Shown here: positions 1 through 8,299 of the stretch, one piece after another
How positions within the stretch are numbered: position 1 is the stretch's first letter
How the letters are laid out: every line of letters starts with the position of its first letter
Source of the DNA: Saprospiraceae bacterium
GTDB lineage: Bacteria; Bacteroidota; Bacteroidia; Chitinophagales; Saprospiraceae
Length of the DNA: 15,576 nucleotides
Assembly (NCBI GenBank): GCA_007125435.1
Contig: SLDF01000281.1
Coordinates: 1 to 15,576, forward strand
Direction of reading: 5' to 3'
The notes under the pieces: generated by a model
What the model was told of the DNA's origin: nothing
Database searches by the model: none
The model's input: the letters and a program-made list of their open reading frames with translations, nothing else
Translations under genes and position numbers: made by a program

Positions 1-2792
1 AACACAAACCAAAAGTCATTAAAATTTATAACATCCGGTACATCATCATCTACACATATATCATCTGGAGGATTACTTACTGTGAAAAACTCAGGTGTCG
101 GATATACATTAATCTCAATCTGATCATCACCTGTACAACCATTGATGTCTGTAATTGTAATCGAGTATGTTCCAGAGTGTAACAAAGGATCTCCTATCAC
201 CGCAGTAGGATTGTTACCTATAAAGAAAGGTGCATCCCAATCATAAACATCAACAATTGTTGATTCTTCTGTTAAAACACTAAGGATGTTGGGGCCAACT
301 TGAGCACAGAAATCTGTTGTATCAATTTGAAGTTCTGCCGTAATATTCGGTGAGACAATGATATCAATCACCGTCTCTGCCTCACAACCTTGAGCGTCTG
401 TAACAGTTACTCTGTAAGAATAAGTTCCAGGTACGCCAGGTACAGTGGTAATAGAAGGCCCAACATCTCCAGTACTCCAATTATATTGATACCCTTGCCC
501 TGATCCGCCCTCAGCTTCTGCTTCCAGGAAGAAAGGTGTTGTCGCACAACCTCTACCATCTGAAGGATCAGACTCTATTTCGACTGTTAATCGCGGAAAT
601 ACATCTACAAGAATTGTATCAGGTTCATTTGAAGGGCATCCTGTAGGGCCCTCTGCTTCGACAAGGTAAATAACTGTCTGAGTAACGGGTGAATTATTAG
701 TTAATGTCTGTCTGATAAACTTACCTGTACCTGGTGATGCTCCAAATACACCAGGAGGAGAAACGACATTCCACCAGTAAGATGTACCTGGTCCATCTTC
801 ATTTGTAAATATCTCAATATTGGTAGTTTCTCCTGAGCAAATTTCTTCAAAATCAGGCTCTACTATTGGCCCTCGACAACAATTTAAAGATGCCTGAAAG
901 AACAGAGGGAAGTCATCTAAACAAGTACCCGGACTACCTGTCATCCAACAACCTGTTTGATAATCTGACATTACAAAAAACTGCATACCGCAGTCTAATG
1001 TTTCAGGGTTTTCCTCACAGGTATCTACATCCACTGTAGTCAAAACAAAAGTAAAACTATTACCACAAGTGCCGCCACAAGGTTGTCCCCATGTATTGTT
1101 GGGATTACCCAGATCTCCTGTACCGCATTGGCCGGGTTGATTGATATGATACCATCCTGCTGGCAACGTTGTACCTGGGGTTAGAGGTTGACCATCACAC
1201 GTAGGATCAAGCCAAAAGCACATTTTTAGATCTCCAGAATATGGATCAGTATAAGTAAAAATGAAACTATTCGTTTCATTATATGTAACGACACCGGCAT
1301 CAAACCAAGTCCAATTGCCGTAGTTTGGCAACGTCGATGCACCAAGATCCCAGCAATTTCCAAAAATTGGAATTACAGCATGGGGCCATTGAATACCATT
1401 GCCTACAGAGGTAAATGTCCAGTCAAACGTAAATGACACTTGTTCGCCGGGAAAAAATGGTCCTGTTTCAGGCGAGCCTAAAGAAGTACTATTTACTGTT
1501 AATGAGGCTCCCAATAAACAGGCTGTCTGAGGGTCAGTAGCCGAAACACATATTTCAAAGTTGCCGGGATTTCCCGTTGCATTTGTCACAGCTATATAGT
1601 ACGTATTTCCGGCAATAATATTTATACCTAAAACATTTACTGATCCATTACCTCCTGTATTACATCCACCAATAGCACCTGCCCCACAAAGATCATTAAA
1701 TACTTGCACCTGAGGTGTTTCTATTGACATGTCAGGACTGGTTACTGTAACATTCATCACTGCAGTACCTGGGGGTGTAGTAACTTGATACCAGACAACA
1801 CCACCACTGTAATTACATCCTTGAAAACCAAAAGCTTCTCCACAAGCTCCAACATTACAGCCAGGAACACATACGATTTCATTGGCGTCTGTCAAGTTTA
1901 TAGTTTCCGGGCTATTACAATCACTATTTTGACCACAGCCCGGAGGTGGATCTCCAATATTAGCCGTCACACATATTTCACCTTGATTATTCGCAGCTGT
2001 TGAAACCATAAAATGGTAAGTGCCCGGCTCTAGACAACTGTAAACCTGAGTTGTATTACCATTGCCACAATAAGCGTTTTCCGGATCATAAATAAACGTT
2101 CCGGAGCATCCACCATCCCATTGTCCCCAGATGACCTGAATGTTTCCAGGCAATGTAGTAGAGAATTCCAGCTCTACTATAGTTGAAGCATTAGGAATGG
2201 TTACTGTGTACCAAATTGTATTTGTACTTATTGCAGGACACGGTAATGAATTAGGATTAAAAGTTAAACCCGCATCAACAGTGGTACCGCAGTCAGAGGC
2301 GTTATTCGTTAAGGGAATAGCATCGCAAGGGTCATCATTTGGTGGAGGATCTAGTTCAGGATTATTGATACATATCGTAAAATTACCTACAGCCCCAGCT
2401 TCATTACTCACGATGAGATAGTAGGTTTGTCCAATTTCCAGATCAATATAATTAATATCAACGAAAGGACTAGCACAGGCTAAAAATTTAATGCCTTCAC
2501 ATGCGCCATCAAACTCGACTAGAGTTATTTTCATCCCGTCAGGACCAGAAGTACCAACATCGAGATTAGGCCCCTGTGCTTCGAATGTTAACCATACATT
2601 CGCTGGGTCAGCCCATGAAGGATCACAAGAACCATCTTGCCCACTAAATGTTGCATCTGTAAAAGCGTGTGTAGTACAATTATTATTAAGGTTTGTTAGA
2701 GGCGTTGCATCTAAACAATCATCATTAGGTGGTTGAGCTATTAATGTTAATGTAAACATAATAGCAAAGCCAACAGATAGTAATTTCTTCAT
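1..2792 (-). CDS. giant secreted/cell-surface repeat protein, N-terminal part (partial)
   Basis: The frame is open from the ATG at 2792 to the left edge, about 930 codons, so the C-terminus is missing. Residues 1-20 are a signal peptide (MKKLLSVGFAIMF..., ending in IAQ). From residue 21 come two domains that each open with a PPNDD motif (about 21-145 and 147-280), the second with many Thr/Asn and paired Cys, then a related Cys-rich domain opening GQNSDC (about 285-420). These resemble the pre-peptidase C-terminal-like beta-sandwich modules of Bacteroidota surface proteins. Residues ~423-640 form a Cys-rich domain ending NCCRGP. Residues ~640-930 are PKD/SprB-like modules, including YNWSTG...TVTDAQGC near 760-800 and a second copy ending ITDINGC near 885. 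A type IX sorting domain is expected beyond the edge but not seen. Likely role: adhesin or gliding/surface matrix protein; no enzyme motif noticed. Confidence 0.85.
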   Translation of the reverse strand, partial: MKKLLSVGFAIMFTLTLIAQPPNDDCLDATPLTNLNNNCTTHAFTDATFSGQDGSCDPSWADPANVWLTFEAQGPNLDVGTSGPDGMKITLVEFDGACEGIKFLACASPFVDINYIDLEIGQTYYLIVSNEAGAVGNFTICINNPELDPPPNDDPCDAIPLTNNASDCGTTVDAGLTFNPNSLPCPAISTNTIWYTVTIPNASTIVELEFSTTLPGNIQVIWGQWDGGCSGTFIYDPENAYCGNGNTTQVYSCLEPGTYHFMVSTAANNQGEICVTANIGDPPPGCGQNSDCNSPETINLTDANEIVCVPGCNVGACGEAFGFQGCNYSGGVVWYQVTTPPGTAVMNVTVTSPDMSIETPQVQVFNDLCGAGAIGGCNTGGNGSVNVLGINIIAGNTYYIAVTNATGNPGNFEICVSATDPQTACLLGASLTVNSTSLGSPETGPFFPGEQVSFTFDWTFTSVGNGIQWPHAVIPIFGNCWDLGASTLPNYGNWTWFDAGVVTYNETNSFIFTYTDPYSGDLKMCFWLDPTCDGQPLTPGTTLPAGWYHINQPGQCGTGDLGNPNNTWGQPCGGTCGNSFTFVLTTVDVDTCEENPETLDCGMQFFVMSDYQTGCWMTGSPGTCLDDFPLFFQASLNCCRGPIVEPDFEEICSGETTNIEIFTNEDGPGTSYWWNVVSPPGVFGASPGTGKFIRQTLTNNSPVTQTVIYLVEAEGPTGCPSNEPDTILVDVFPRLTVEIESDPSDGRGCATTPFFLEAEAEGGSGQGYQYNWSTGDVGPSITTVPGVPGTYSYRVTVTDAQGCEAETVIDIIVSPNITAELQIDTTDFCAQVGPNILSVLTEESTIVDVYDWDAPFFIGNNPTAVIGDPLLHSGTYSITITDINGCTGDDQIEINVYPTPEFFTVSNPPDDICVDDDVPDVINFNDFWFV

Positions 2793-2837
2793 AATTTTTC
2801 CCCCAGTAATATTAAATAGTGCTTTTTTTAACTTGCA

Positions 2838-2845
2838 CAAAATTA
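2838..2845 (-). promoter_or_regulatory. Bacteroidota-type -7 box for the giant surface protein
   Basis: Read on the minus strand this is TAATTTTG, an exact match to the TANNTTTG consensus of the Bacteroidota primary sigma factor. It lies 46 bases before the ATG at 2792. No clear TTG -33 box is seen at the usual distance, so it is a candidate only. Confidence 0.4.
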
Positions 2846-2868
2846 ATAATAAATAAATAATTTCATGT

Positions 2869-2880
2869 ATGATTAATCAT
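2869..2880. promoter_or_regulatory. 12-bp perfect palindrome between divergent genes (possible operator)
   Basis: ATGATTAATCAT is its own reverse complement. It sits in the divergent spacer between the giant surface protein and the barrel protein, about 24 bases upstream of the leftward -7 box and 24 bases before the rightward -33 box. It could bind a dimeric regulator acting on both genes, but the region is AT-rich and chance palindromes are common there. Confidence 0.25.
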
Positions 2881-2903
2881 ATTATAGTGAAAATATATGA
2901 TTA

Positions 2904-2930
2904 TTGCAAACAAAACACGTTGTATCTTTG
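2904..2930 (+). promoter_or_regulatory. promoter of the outer-membrane barrel gene (TTG / TATCTTTG)
   Basis: TATCTTTG at 2923-2930 fits TANNTTTG exactly and is preceded, after 16 bases, by TTG at 2904-2906. Transcription would begin near 2937. This places the start point inside the longest possible reading frame (in-frame ATG at 2897) and so supports translation from the ATG at 2957. Confidence 0.55.
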
Positions 2931-2956
2931 ACCCACATATTATAAAATATACTTTT

Positions 2957-3559
2957 ATGTCTAGATTAGTAAAATCTTCTGTTGTTCTCTTATTTTTTAT
3001 TTGTTCTTTTGGTCAAGCATTTTCTCAAAGACCTGACAGAATGGTCAGAACCGATGAATATGCCAAAGAACAAAAGGCTCCTAATGAGTTTCTGGACAGA
3101 TTGTGGTATGGTGGAAATTTATTACTAGGTTTTGCAGGAAGTGACTTCGAAAGTTTTTTTCAGCTCGGTGTTAGTCCTATGGTTGGTTATAAAATCACCC
3201 CCTTCTTTTCAGTGGGTCCCAGGTTAGACTTTATTTACACTTACAGAAGCATAAGGCTTACCCCGAGCAGGGTAGAAACATTCAACCTTTACTCCGGCGG
3301 TGTAGGACCTTTTACAAGAATGAAAGTCTACGGTGGGGTATTCGTACACGGTGAATATCAGCTGGCATGGGCTCAATACCCTAATCCCACTCTAGACGGT
3401 ACTAAGATTTATGACACTTTTAACAACTTGTTCTTTGGCATTGGATACAATAGTGGAGGAAGTGAAATTTACATATTATACAATTTTCTCGAAGATGAAC
3501 GATTAGTCAGAAGCGGATTCCCTTTTGATTTTAGATTTGGTTTTACTTACAAGTTTTAA
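2957..3559 (+). CDS. small outer-membrane beta-barrel protein (hypothetical)
   Basis: A 200-residue protein. The chosen ATG gives a clean signal peptide (MSRLVKSSVVLLFFICS..., cleavage near AFSQ/R at residue 24); an in-frame ATG at 2897 would bury this signal behind 20 extra residues and lies upstream of the predicted transcription start. The mature part has alternating aromatic/hydrophobic strands rich in Gly and Tyr (GVSPMVGYKITPFFSVGPRLDF, residues 71-92; FFGIGYNSGGSEIYILYNF, 159-177) and ends in RFGFTYKF, a terminal Phe strand typical of outer-membrane barrels. Its length suits an 8-strand barrel. Substrate or partner is unknown. It is divergent from the giant surface protein and may be monocistronic. 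Confidence 0.75.
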   Translation: MSRLVKSSVVLLFFICSFGQAFSQRPDRMVRTDEYAKEQKAPNEFLDRLWYGGNLLLGFAGSDFESFFQLGVSPMVGYKITPFFSVGPRLDFIYTYRSIRLTPSRVETFNLYSGGVGPFTRMKVYGGVFVHGEYQLAWAQYPNPTLDGTKIYDTFNNLFFGIGYNSGGSEIYILYNFLEDERLVRSGFPFDFRFGFTYKF

Positions 3560-3674
3560 GTCCCTGATTATAAATTAAGTCAGTGACGCAGTGAAAGGGG
3601 GGAAACTATAGCACAGTTTTCTCGACATCATTGCGATTTAGTACCGCCAAGTAACTTGACTACAATAGGTTGAC

Positions 3675-4196
3675 ATGAAGTTCAAAAAAGTATCAAAATG
3701 GGTATTGAAAAGCAATGAATGGACTTTTGGCCGACTCATGGGACTATATCCGCCTTTCATGTTTTTTGGCACATCCATTAGGTTTTATAATAATTTCCTG
3801 GAAGCGAGAATACAACAACCCTTAAGGTGGTATTTTAGAAATGGTCACGGCACCATATTCGGAGGTGCCATACTTGCTGTTTCTGACCCGTTTCCCGCCA
3901 TTATGTTTTCTAAACGAACACCATGGGCGCTTACATGGAATAAAGATCATCATGTGAATTTCATTAAGCCTGGTAAGTCAAAACTATATGCCCATATAAG
4001 AATATCTCAAGAATTGCTTCAAAATGCGCATGACGCCCTGAATAGAGAAGGTAGGTTTATCCATACTTTTCATTGGTCATTTGATGATATTCAAGGTGAA
4101 GTCGTCGCTGAGGTATCCAGTACAGTCTACATGCGTAACCCCAAACATGAAAGATACACCAATAGAAATGTCGAAGAAGAAAAGTTCAACCCTTGA
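3675..4196 (+). CDS. DUF4442 / hotdog-fold thioesterase-like protein
   Basis: A 173-residue cytosolic protein. The stretch NGHGTIFGGAI (56-66) followed by a helix and by strands such as HVNFIKPGKSKLYAHIRIS resembles the DUF4442 branch of the PaaI-like hotdog fold: the helix after GTIFGGA would be the 'sausage', and the late strand EVVAEVSSTVYMRNPK is the usual last strand. Family members are taken to be acyl-CoA thioesterase-like, but a substrate cannot be read from the sequence. There is an AGG nine bases before the ATG and no clear TANNTTTG box in the 115-base spacer, so read-through from the barrel gene is possible. It ends only 6 bases from the end of the convergent phosphoesterase gene. 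Confidence 0.7.
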   Translation: MKFKKVSKWVLKSNEWTFGRLMGLYPPFMFFGTSIRFYNNFLEARIQQPLRWYFRNGHGTIFGGAILAVSDPFPAIMFSKRTPWALTWNKDHHVNFIKPGKSKLYAHIRISQELLQNAHDALNREGRFIHTFHWSFDDIQGEVVAEVSSTVYMRNPKHERYTNRNVEEEKFNP

Positions 4197-4202
4197 GCTG
4201 TT

Positions 4203-4718
4203 TCATTTACTTTCTTCCCTGCCTCTTCTTCCCAGTTCTATGACTTTAACATCAAAGACCTTACCTGTCTCAACCTTAAACTTTATGAGTGTTCTGAATT
4301 GATGAAAACCATGATGTCCACATGCACCAGGATTCATGTGCAATAAATTAAGCTTTTCGTCACCTGCTATTTTTAAAATATGTGAATGGCCACAGATATA
4401 TAAGCCCGGCTTTTGTATAATCAATTCCTGCTTTACTCTTGCTTGATACCTACCAGGGTAACCACCTATATGAGTCATAAACACTTTCAACCCATCAACT
4501 GTAAAAATTAAATCCTTAGGCCAAACTGCTCTCACTTGATGATCATCTATATTCCCATAGACACCTCGTACTATACAATCAGTAGTAGATAAAACATCGA
4601 TTAATTGCACATCCCCTAGATCGCCGGCATGCCAAATCTCATCGCAATCGACCAACTCTGACAGAACATCCTCGCCCAGGTGGCTGTGTGTATCTGATAT
4701 TAATCCTACACTAGTCAT
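4203..4718 (-). CDS. YfcE/MJ0936-type metallophosphoesterase
   Basis: A 171-residue calcineurin-like phosphoesterase with the full set of metal-binding motifs: SDTHSH (Asp9, His11), GDLGD (Asp33), GNID (Asn56), TH (His83) and GHSH (His111, His113), followed by the usual MNPGACG loop at 128-134. Length matches the family (about 160-185). Members hydrolyse phosphodiesters or phosphomonoesters in vitro with Mn2+ or similar metals; the physiological substrate is mostly unknown. Its ATG overlaps the stop of the preceding oxidoreductase gene in an ATGA arrangement, which indicates translational coupling as the last gene of a three-gene operon. Confidence 0.9.
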   Translation of the reverse strand: MTSVGLISDTHSHLGEDVLSELVDCDEIWHAGDLGDVQLIDVLSTTDCIVRGVYGNIDDHQVRAVWPKDLIFTVDGLKVFMTHIGGYPGRYQARVKQELIIQKPGLYICGHSHILKIAGDEKLNLLHMNPGACGHHGFHQFRTLIKFKVETGKVFDVKVIELGRRGREESK

Positions 4719-5686
4719 GCATTACAATTGACCACAATTTTTCCAAATTGATCAGATCGAGACATATGCTTAAACGCTTGATTGATATCTGACAAATTAA
4801 AAGTACGATCTACTACTGGCTTAATTTTATGCTGATCTATCATCTGTAGCATGGCTTCAAATTCCTCATCAGTACCCATGGTTGAACCATGTATTTCAAG
4901 TTGACGCCAAAAGATAAGTTGAGGGCTGATCTTCGAAATCACTCCTCTCGTACCTCCATAAATGGCAATCCGCCCTCCGGGTTTACAGGCTTTTATTAAC
5001 TCTCCGAAACCATCTCCACCTGCAGAATCAATAACTATATCAACGCCACCACCTGTCATAGCTTTTATAGACTTAGCCAAATTCTCTGTGCGGTAGGATA
5101 CACCATCAGCAGCCCCCATTTGCTTCGCAGCGTTTATCTTATCCAAACTACCGGAAGTCACATATACCTCGCATCCGCTAGCTTGTGCAAATAAAAACGC
5201 CATGGTAGCGACCCCTCCTCCTATTCCAGATATCAAGACCTTTTCTCCTTTCTCAGGTCTACACTTTGTCATGAGCGCTCTGTATGCTGTCAGTCCCGCC
5301 AGGGGCAGAGCCGCCGCTTCTTCCATACTTAGATGCTCAGGTACACTGTGTAGCTTAGATTTTGAGACCGTAATGTATTCGGCAAAGGTGCCTTGATCAG
5401 GCAAACCCAATATCTTATAGTCTGTTGCTTGAAATCGATTATTGTCGCCCCAGTTTAGTGAAGGATTGATAATGACACGCTCACCTTTATATTGACCTAC
5501 CCCATCAGATCCTAATACTAAGGGCAGCTCTATACCCGCATACTGACCTTTAGTGATCCATAGATCTCTGTGGTTCAATGCAGCATATTTCAATTCTACA
5601 ACAACAGAATCTGATACCGCCTCGGGTTGCTTAATCTCCTCTATAGATAAGTCTTCATTAAGTGCTCTAAGTACTGCAGCTCTCAT
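4715..5686 (-). CDS. zinc-free medium-chain dehydrogenase (quinone oxidoreductase-like)
   Basis: A 323-residue MDR-superfamily NAD(P)-dependent oxidoreductase. The N-terminal GroES-like domain contains ALNHRDLWITKGQY (36-49) and LGSDGVG (58-64); the catalytic-zinc Cys is replaced by Asn-His-Arg-Asp, as in quinone reductase/enoyl reductase branches, and the structural-zinc Cys cluster is absent. The Rossmann domain carries GIGGGVA at 154-160 and AGLTAYRAL just before it, both characteristic. The C-terminal end (NQAFKHMSRSDQFGKIVV) is typical too. It starts 9 bases after the stop of the ctlX-like gene and overlaps the phosphoesterase by 4 bases. The true substrate cannot be inferred. Confidence 0.88.
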   Translation of the reverse strand: MRAAVLRALNEDLSIEEIKQPEAVSDSVVVELKYAALNHRDLWITKGQYAGIELPLVLGSDGVGQYKGERVIINPSLNWGDNNRFQATDYKILGLPDQGTFAEYITVSKSKLHSVPEHLSMEEAAALPLAGLTAYRALMTKCRPEKGEKVLISGIGGGVATMAFLFAQASGCEVYVTSGSLDKINAAKQMGAADGVSYRTENLAKSIKAMTGGGVDIVIDSAGGDGFGELIKACKPGGRIAIYGGTRGVISKISPQLIFWRQLEIHGSTMGTDEEFEAMLQMIDQHKIKPVVDRTFNLSDINQAFKHMSRSDQFGKIVVNCNA

Positions 5687-5695
5687 CTTTGGTTC

Positions 5696-6628
5696 TTATT
5701 TTTCCGGTAGAAATATTTCAGCAATCATACATCTGGCACTACCACCACCATAATTCTCTATGGTGTAGAGTGGCGAGTATAAGATTTGCGCATACTGCCT
5801 GATGCGCTCGATCTGGTCTGCTCTTAGGGAATTGTACGCCTGCTCAGACATGACCATTATGCGTTGATTGCGGCTATTTAATACTTGTAGCATATTTCCT
5901 GCAAAGCTATTAACCTGCTCAAATGTTATCTCAATGACGTCCTTACCCGTAGAGCTAAAAATCTCATATAGCCGACTTCTTTCTTCTTCTGTTTTAATGG
6001 ACTCCATACAAATGACAACAAACTCATCTCCCATTGCCATCATGACGTTAGTGTGGTATATAGGATGGTTGTTCCCATCGACAGCACTAAAAACTACAGG
6101 TCTGTATCCTGTTATCTGACAAAATTCATTTAACACCATCGGATGAGTTCTTGTGCTCCGGCACGAATATACGATCTTATTGGCTCTGTCAAAAATCATT
6201 GACCCTGTCCCCTCTAAATACTTTTGATCATCTTCGTAAAACTCAAGATAATGTCTCTTCTTTACTACAAATTTTTCAGCACAGGTATAAATGACATCGT
6301 CTCTTCTCTCCAATCGTCTCAATGGAGCCTCCATGGGATAGGTAATGATAGTTCCATCTTCGTGAGTTGTTATCCAATTGTTCGGAAAGACGGCATCAGG
6401 TGTTTCAGGCTCATGGGTATCCTTGATAACCATCACATTGACGCCCTTATTAGATAGATCAGTTGCGAAAGTATCAAATTCCTCCCTTGCTTTATTTCGT
6501 ATTTCTTCATTGGTCAGAGCACCATCATTGCTTTGAAAAGCATTACTCTCAGCAGTTTGAGGATTATAGCCAAATGCCTCTGGCCTTACCATTAATATAT
6601 ATGATGTGCTTTGTTCGTGTCCGTTCAT
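5696..6628 (-). CDS. ctlX: CtlX-family citrulline/arginine amidinohydrolase-like protein
   Basis: A 310-residue member of the guanidine-modifying (pentein) fold, closest in my recognition to the citrulline utilization hydrolase CtlX and arginine-deiminase-related proteins. Visible landmarks: ILMVRPEAFGYN at the start, DAVFPNNWITTH (78-89) with a candidate substrate Asp78, LEGTGSMIFDR (138-148) with Glu139, YHTNVMM with His192, and GGGSARCMIAEIF with the terminal nucleophile Cys300. Asp/Glu, His and Cys are thus all in place, so it should be active; the exact guanidino or ureido substrate is inference. The ATG at 6628 gives the usual short lead to the VRP motif. It heads an operon with the MDR oxidoreductase (9-base gap) and the phosphoesterase. 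Confidence 0.82.
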   Translation of the reverse strand: MNGHEQSTSYILMVRPEAFGYNPQTAESNAFQSNDGALTNEEIRNKAREEFDTFATDLSNKGVNVMVIKDTHEPETPDAVFPNNWITTHEDGTIITYPMEAPLRRLERRDDVIYTCAEKFVVKKRHYLEFYEDDQKYLEGTGSMIFDRANKIVYSCRSTRTHPMVLNEFCQITGYRPVVFSAVDGNNHPIYHTNVMMAMGDEFVVICMESIKTEEERSRLYEIFSSTGKDVIEITFEQVNSFAGNMLQVLNSRNQRIMVMSEQAYNSLRADQIERIRQYAQILYSPLYTIENYGGGSARCMIAEIFLPEK

Positions 6629-6645
6629 TTGTATTTACTTTGTCC

Positions 6646-6653
6646 CAAAAGTA
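6646..6653 (-). promoter_or_regulatory. -7 box before the ctlX-led operon
   Basis: Minus-strand TACTTTTG fits TANNTTTG exactly and lies 17 bases before the ATG at 6628, giving a leader of roughly ten bases. A -33 TTG at proper distance is not clear (GGTTAA is the nearest candidate). Confidence 0.4.
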
Positions 6654-6819
6654 ATGAATATTAACCATACACTTTTTAAATCCTTCAACATTCCCATCAT
6701 AAATATTTATATATTTATCCCCATATCTGAGATGCCTATTTTGTTGTACCGGACACCATTCGTATTTTCCAAAGATTAAATTGAGGTTAAACTCTGGCTA
6801 CCTCTACAAAATTCTTAAA

Positions 6820-8289
6820 ATGAGCAATACACACATACCGTCTGTCTATAAAGCACTTATACCCATTGTTTTCCTAATCTTGCTACTCGCATTTAATGTC
6901 ATAGTCGTATTCGGAGATGATGCTATTATAGGATCTAATCAAATGATCCTATTGCTTTCAGCTGCTGTAGCTGGAATTGTCGGTATTGTAGAAGGATTCA
7001 GCTGGAAAGCCATCCTCGATGGTATTACTAGGAGCATAGGATCTACAGTACCGGCTATCATTATCTTATTATTAATAGGCACACTTGCCGGCACATGGAT
7101 GATCAGCGGTATCATCCCGGCTATGGTATATTATGGCCTTGAACTCCTCAATCCTACCATATTTTTAGTGGCTACTTGTCTCATTTGCTCATTAGTTTCT
7201 ATAGCTACCGGCAGCTCGTGGTCTACAGTGGCGACAGTAGGTATAGCACTTTTTGGCATAGGCAAGGCATTGGGCTTTAGCGACGGAATTGTAGCCGGAG
7301 CCATCATCTCAGGTTCTTACTTTGGCGACAAGATCTCACCCTTATCCGATACGACCAATCTCGCAGCAGCCATGGCTGGCACAGAGTTATTTACACATAT
7401 CAGATACCTCATGTATACGACTATACCTTCGTATGCTATCACTTTGATTATTTTTTTATTTATTGGACTGGGACAAACCGGCAGTGTCGATCTCGACACT
7501 ATACAAGCAGTGAAGAGCGATGTCATGGACATATTTTTTATACATCCTATTTTGTTCATTGTTCCTGCTATAGTCATCCTTTTGATTGTCAAAAAGGTCC
7601 CCGCCATCCCTGCCCTTCTCGCTGGCGGTCTTCTAGGCGGATTAGCAGCTGTTATTTTTCAGTCTGAAATTATATTGAGCCTGGCAAGTCCATCTGCATC
7701 TACAGGTGTAGCCATGTATGAAGTCGTCATGAATGCCATGACCATCGAAGTTTCTATACCTACAGACAATGAAATGCTACAGAACCTTCTTTCCTCAAGT
7801 GGGATGACCGGCATGCTAAATACCATTTGGCTTGTTCTTGCAGCTATGACATTCGGTGGCGTCATGGAGGCCTGCGGCTTCCTCAAGAGCATTACACTCA
7901 GCTTCATCAAGCTTGCAAAGTCCACAGTTTCACTTGTTAGCACTACTGCGGCGACTTGTATCTCCGTCAACGCATTGGCATCTGATCAGTATCTCGCCGT
8001 CGTCATCCCAGGACGTATGTATGCAGATGTCTACAAAGAGCGAGGCCTCAAGCCTCAGGTACTTAGCCGTACACTAGAAGATACAGGTACAGTCACCAGT
8101 GTCTTGATCCCATGGAATACTTGTGGTGCCTATCATGCCGGCGTCCTCGGAGTCAGCACATTTGTATTTGCACCCTACTGCTTTTTCAATTTGATCAGCC
8201 CTTTTATGACCATCATTTTCGCAGCATTCAATATCAAAATAGCCAGAGTTAACGCTGATACTGAGAAAAAAACTGAGATACTCGAGTAA
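6820..8289 (+). CDS. nhaC: Na+/H+ antiporter, NhaC family
   Basis: A 489-residue inner-membrane protein with about 11-12 hydrophobic helices. The family signature is clear: TGSSWSTVATVGIA (about 130-143) and GAIISGSYFGDKISPLSDTTNLAA (160-183), plus a late VNALASDQYLAVVIPGRM segment and a TCGAYHAGVLGVSTF segment. Length is normal for NhaC. It exchanges external protons for cytoplasmic Na+. I chose the ATG at 6820 (MSNTHIPSVYK); the frame stays open to a TTG at 6781, but that would add 13 residues that are not typical. No Shine-Dalgarno is visible. A weak TTG-N16-TATTTTCC promoter may lie at 6744-6770. The gene is convergent with the CPA2 antiporter and is followed after ten bases by a GC-rich repeat. 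Confidence 0.92.
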   Translation: MSNTHIPSVYKALIPIVFLILLLAFNVIVVFGDDAIIGSNQMILLLSAAVAGIVGIVEGFSWKAILDGITRSIGSTVPAIIILLLIGTLAGTWMISGIIPAMVYYGLELLNPTIFLVATCLICSLVSIATGSSWSTVATVGIALFGIGKALGFSDGIVAGAIISGSYFGDKISPLSDTTNLAAAMAGTELFTHIRYLMYTTIPSYAITLIIFLFIGLGQTGSVDLDTIQAVKSDVMDIFFIHPILFIVPAIVILLIVKKVPAIPALLAGGLLGGLAAVIFQSEIILSLASPSASTGVAMYEVVMNAMTIEVSIPTDNEMLQNLLSSSGMTGMLNTIWLVLAAMTFGGVMEACGFLKSITLSFIKLAKSTVSLVSTTAATCISVNALASDQYLAVVIPGRMYADVYKERGLKPQVLSRTLEDTGTVTSVLIPWNTCGAYHAGVLGVSTFVFAPYCFFNLISPFMTIIFAAFNIKIARVNADTEKKTEILE

Positions 8290-8299
8290 CTATTTATTA

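Noticed and set aside
1785..2736. Three plus-strand open frames inside the giant surface protein gene
   Set aside because: They are antisense to a continuous ~930-codon frame with a signal peptide and recognisable repeats; the translations are low-complexity and unlike any family.
6781..6819. TTG start giving a 13-residue extension of NhaC
   Set aside because: The added residues are not typical of the family, the next codon ATG at 6820 gives the normal N-terminus, and TTG starts are rare.
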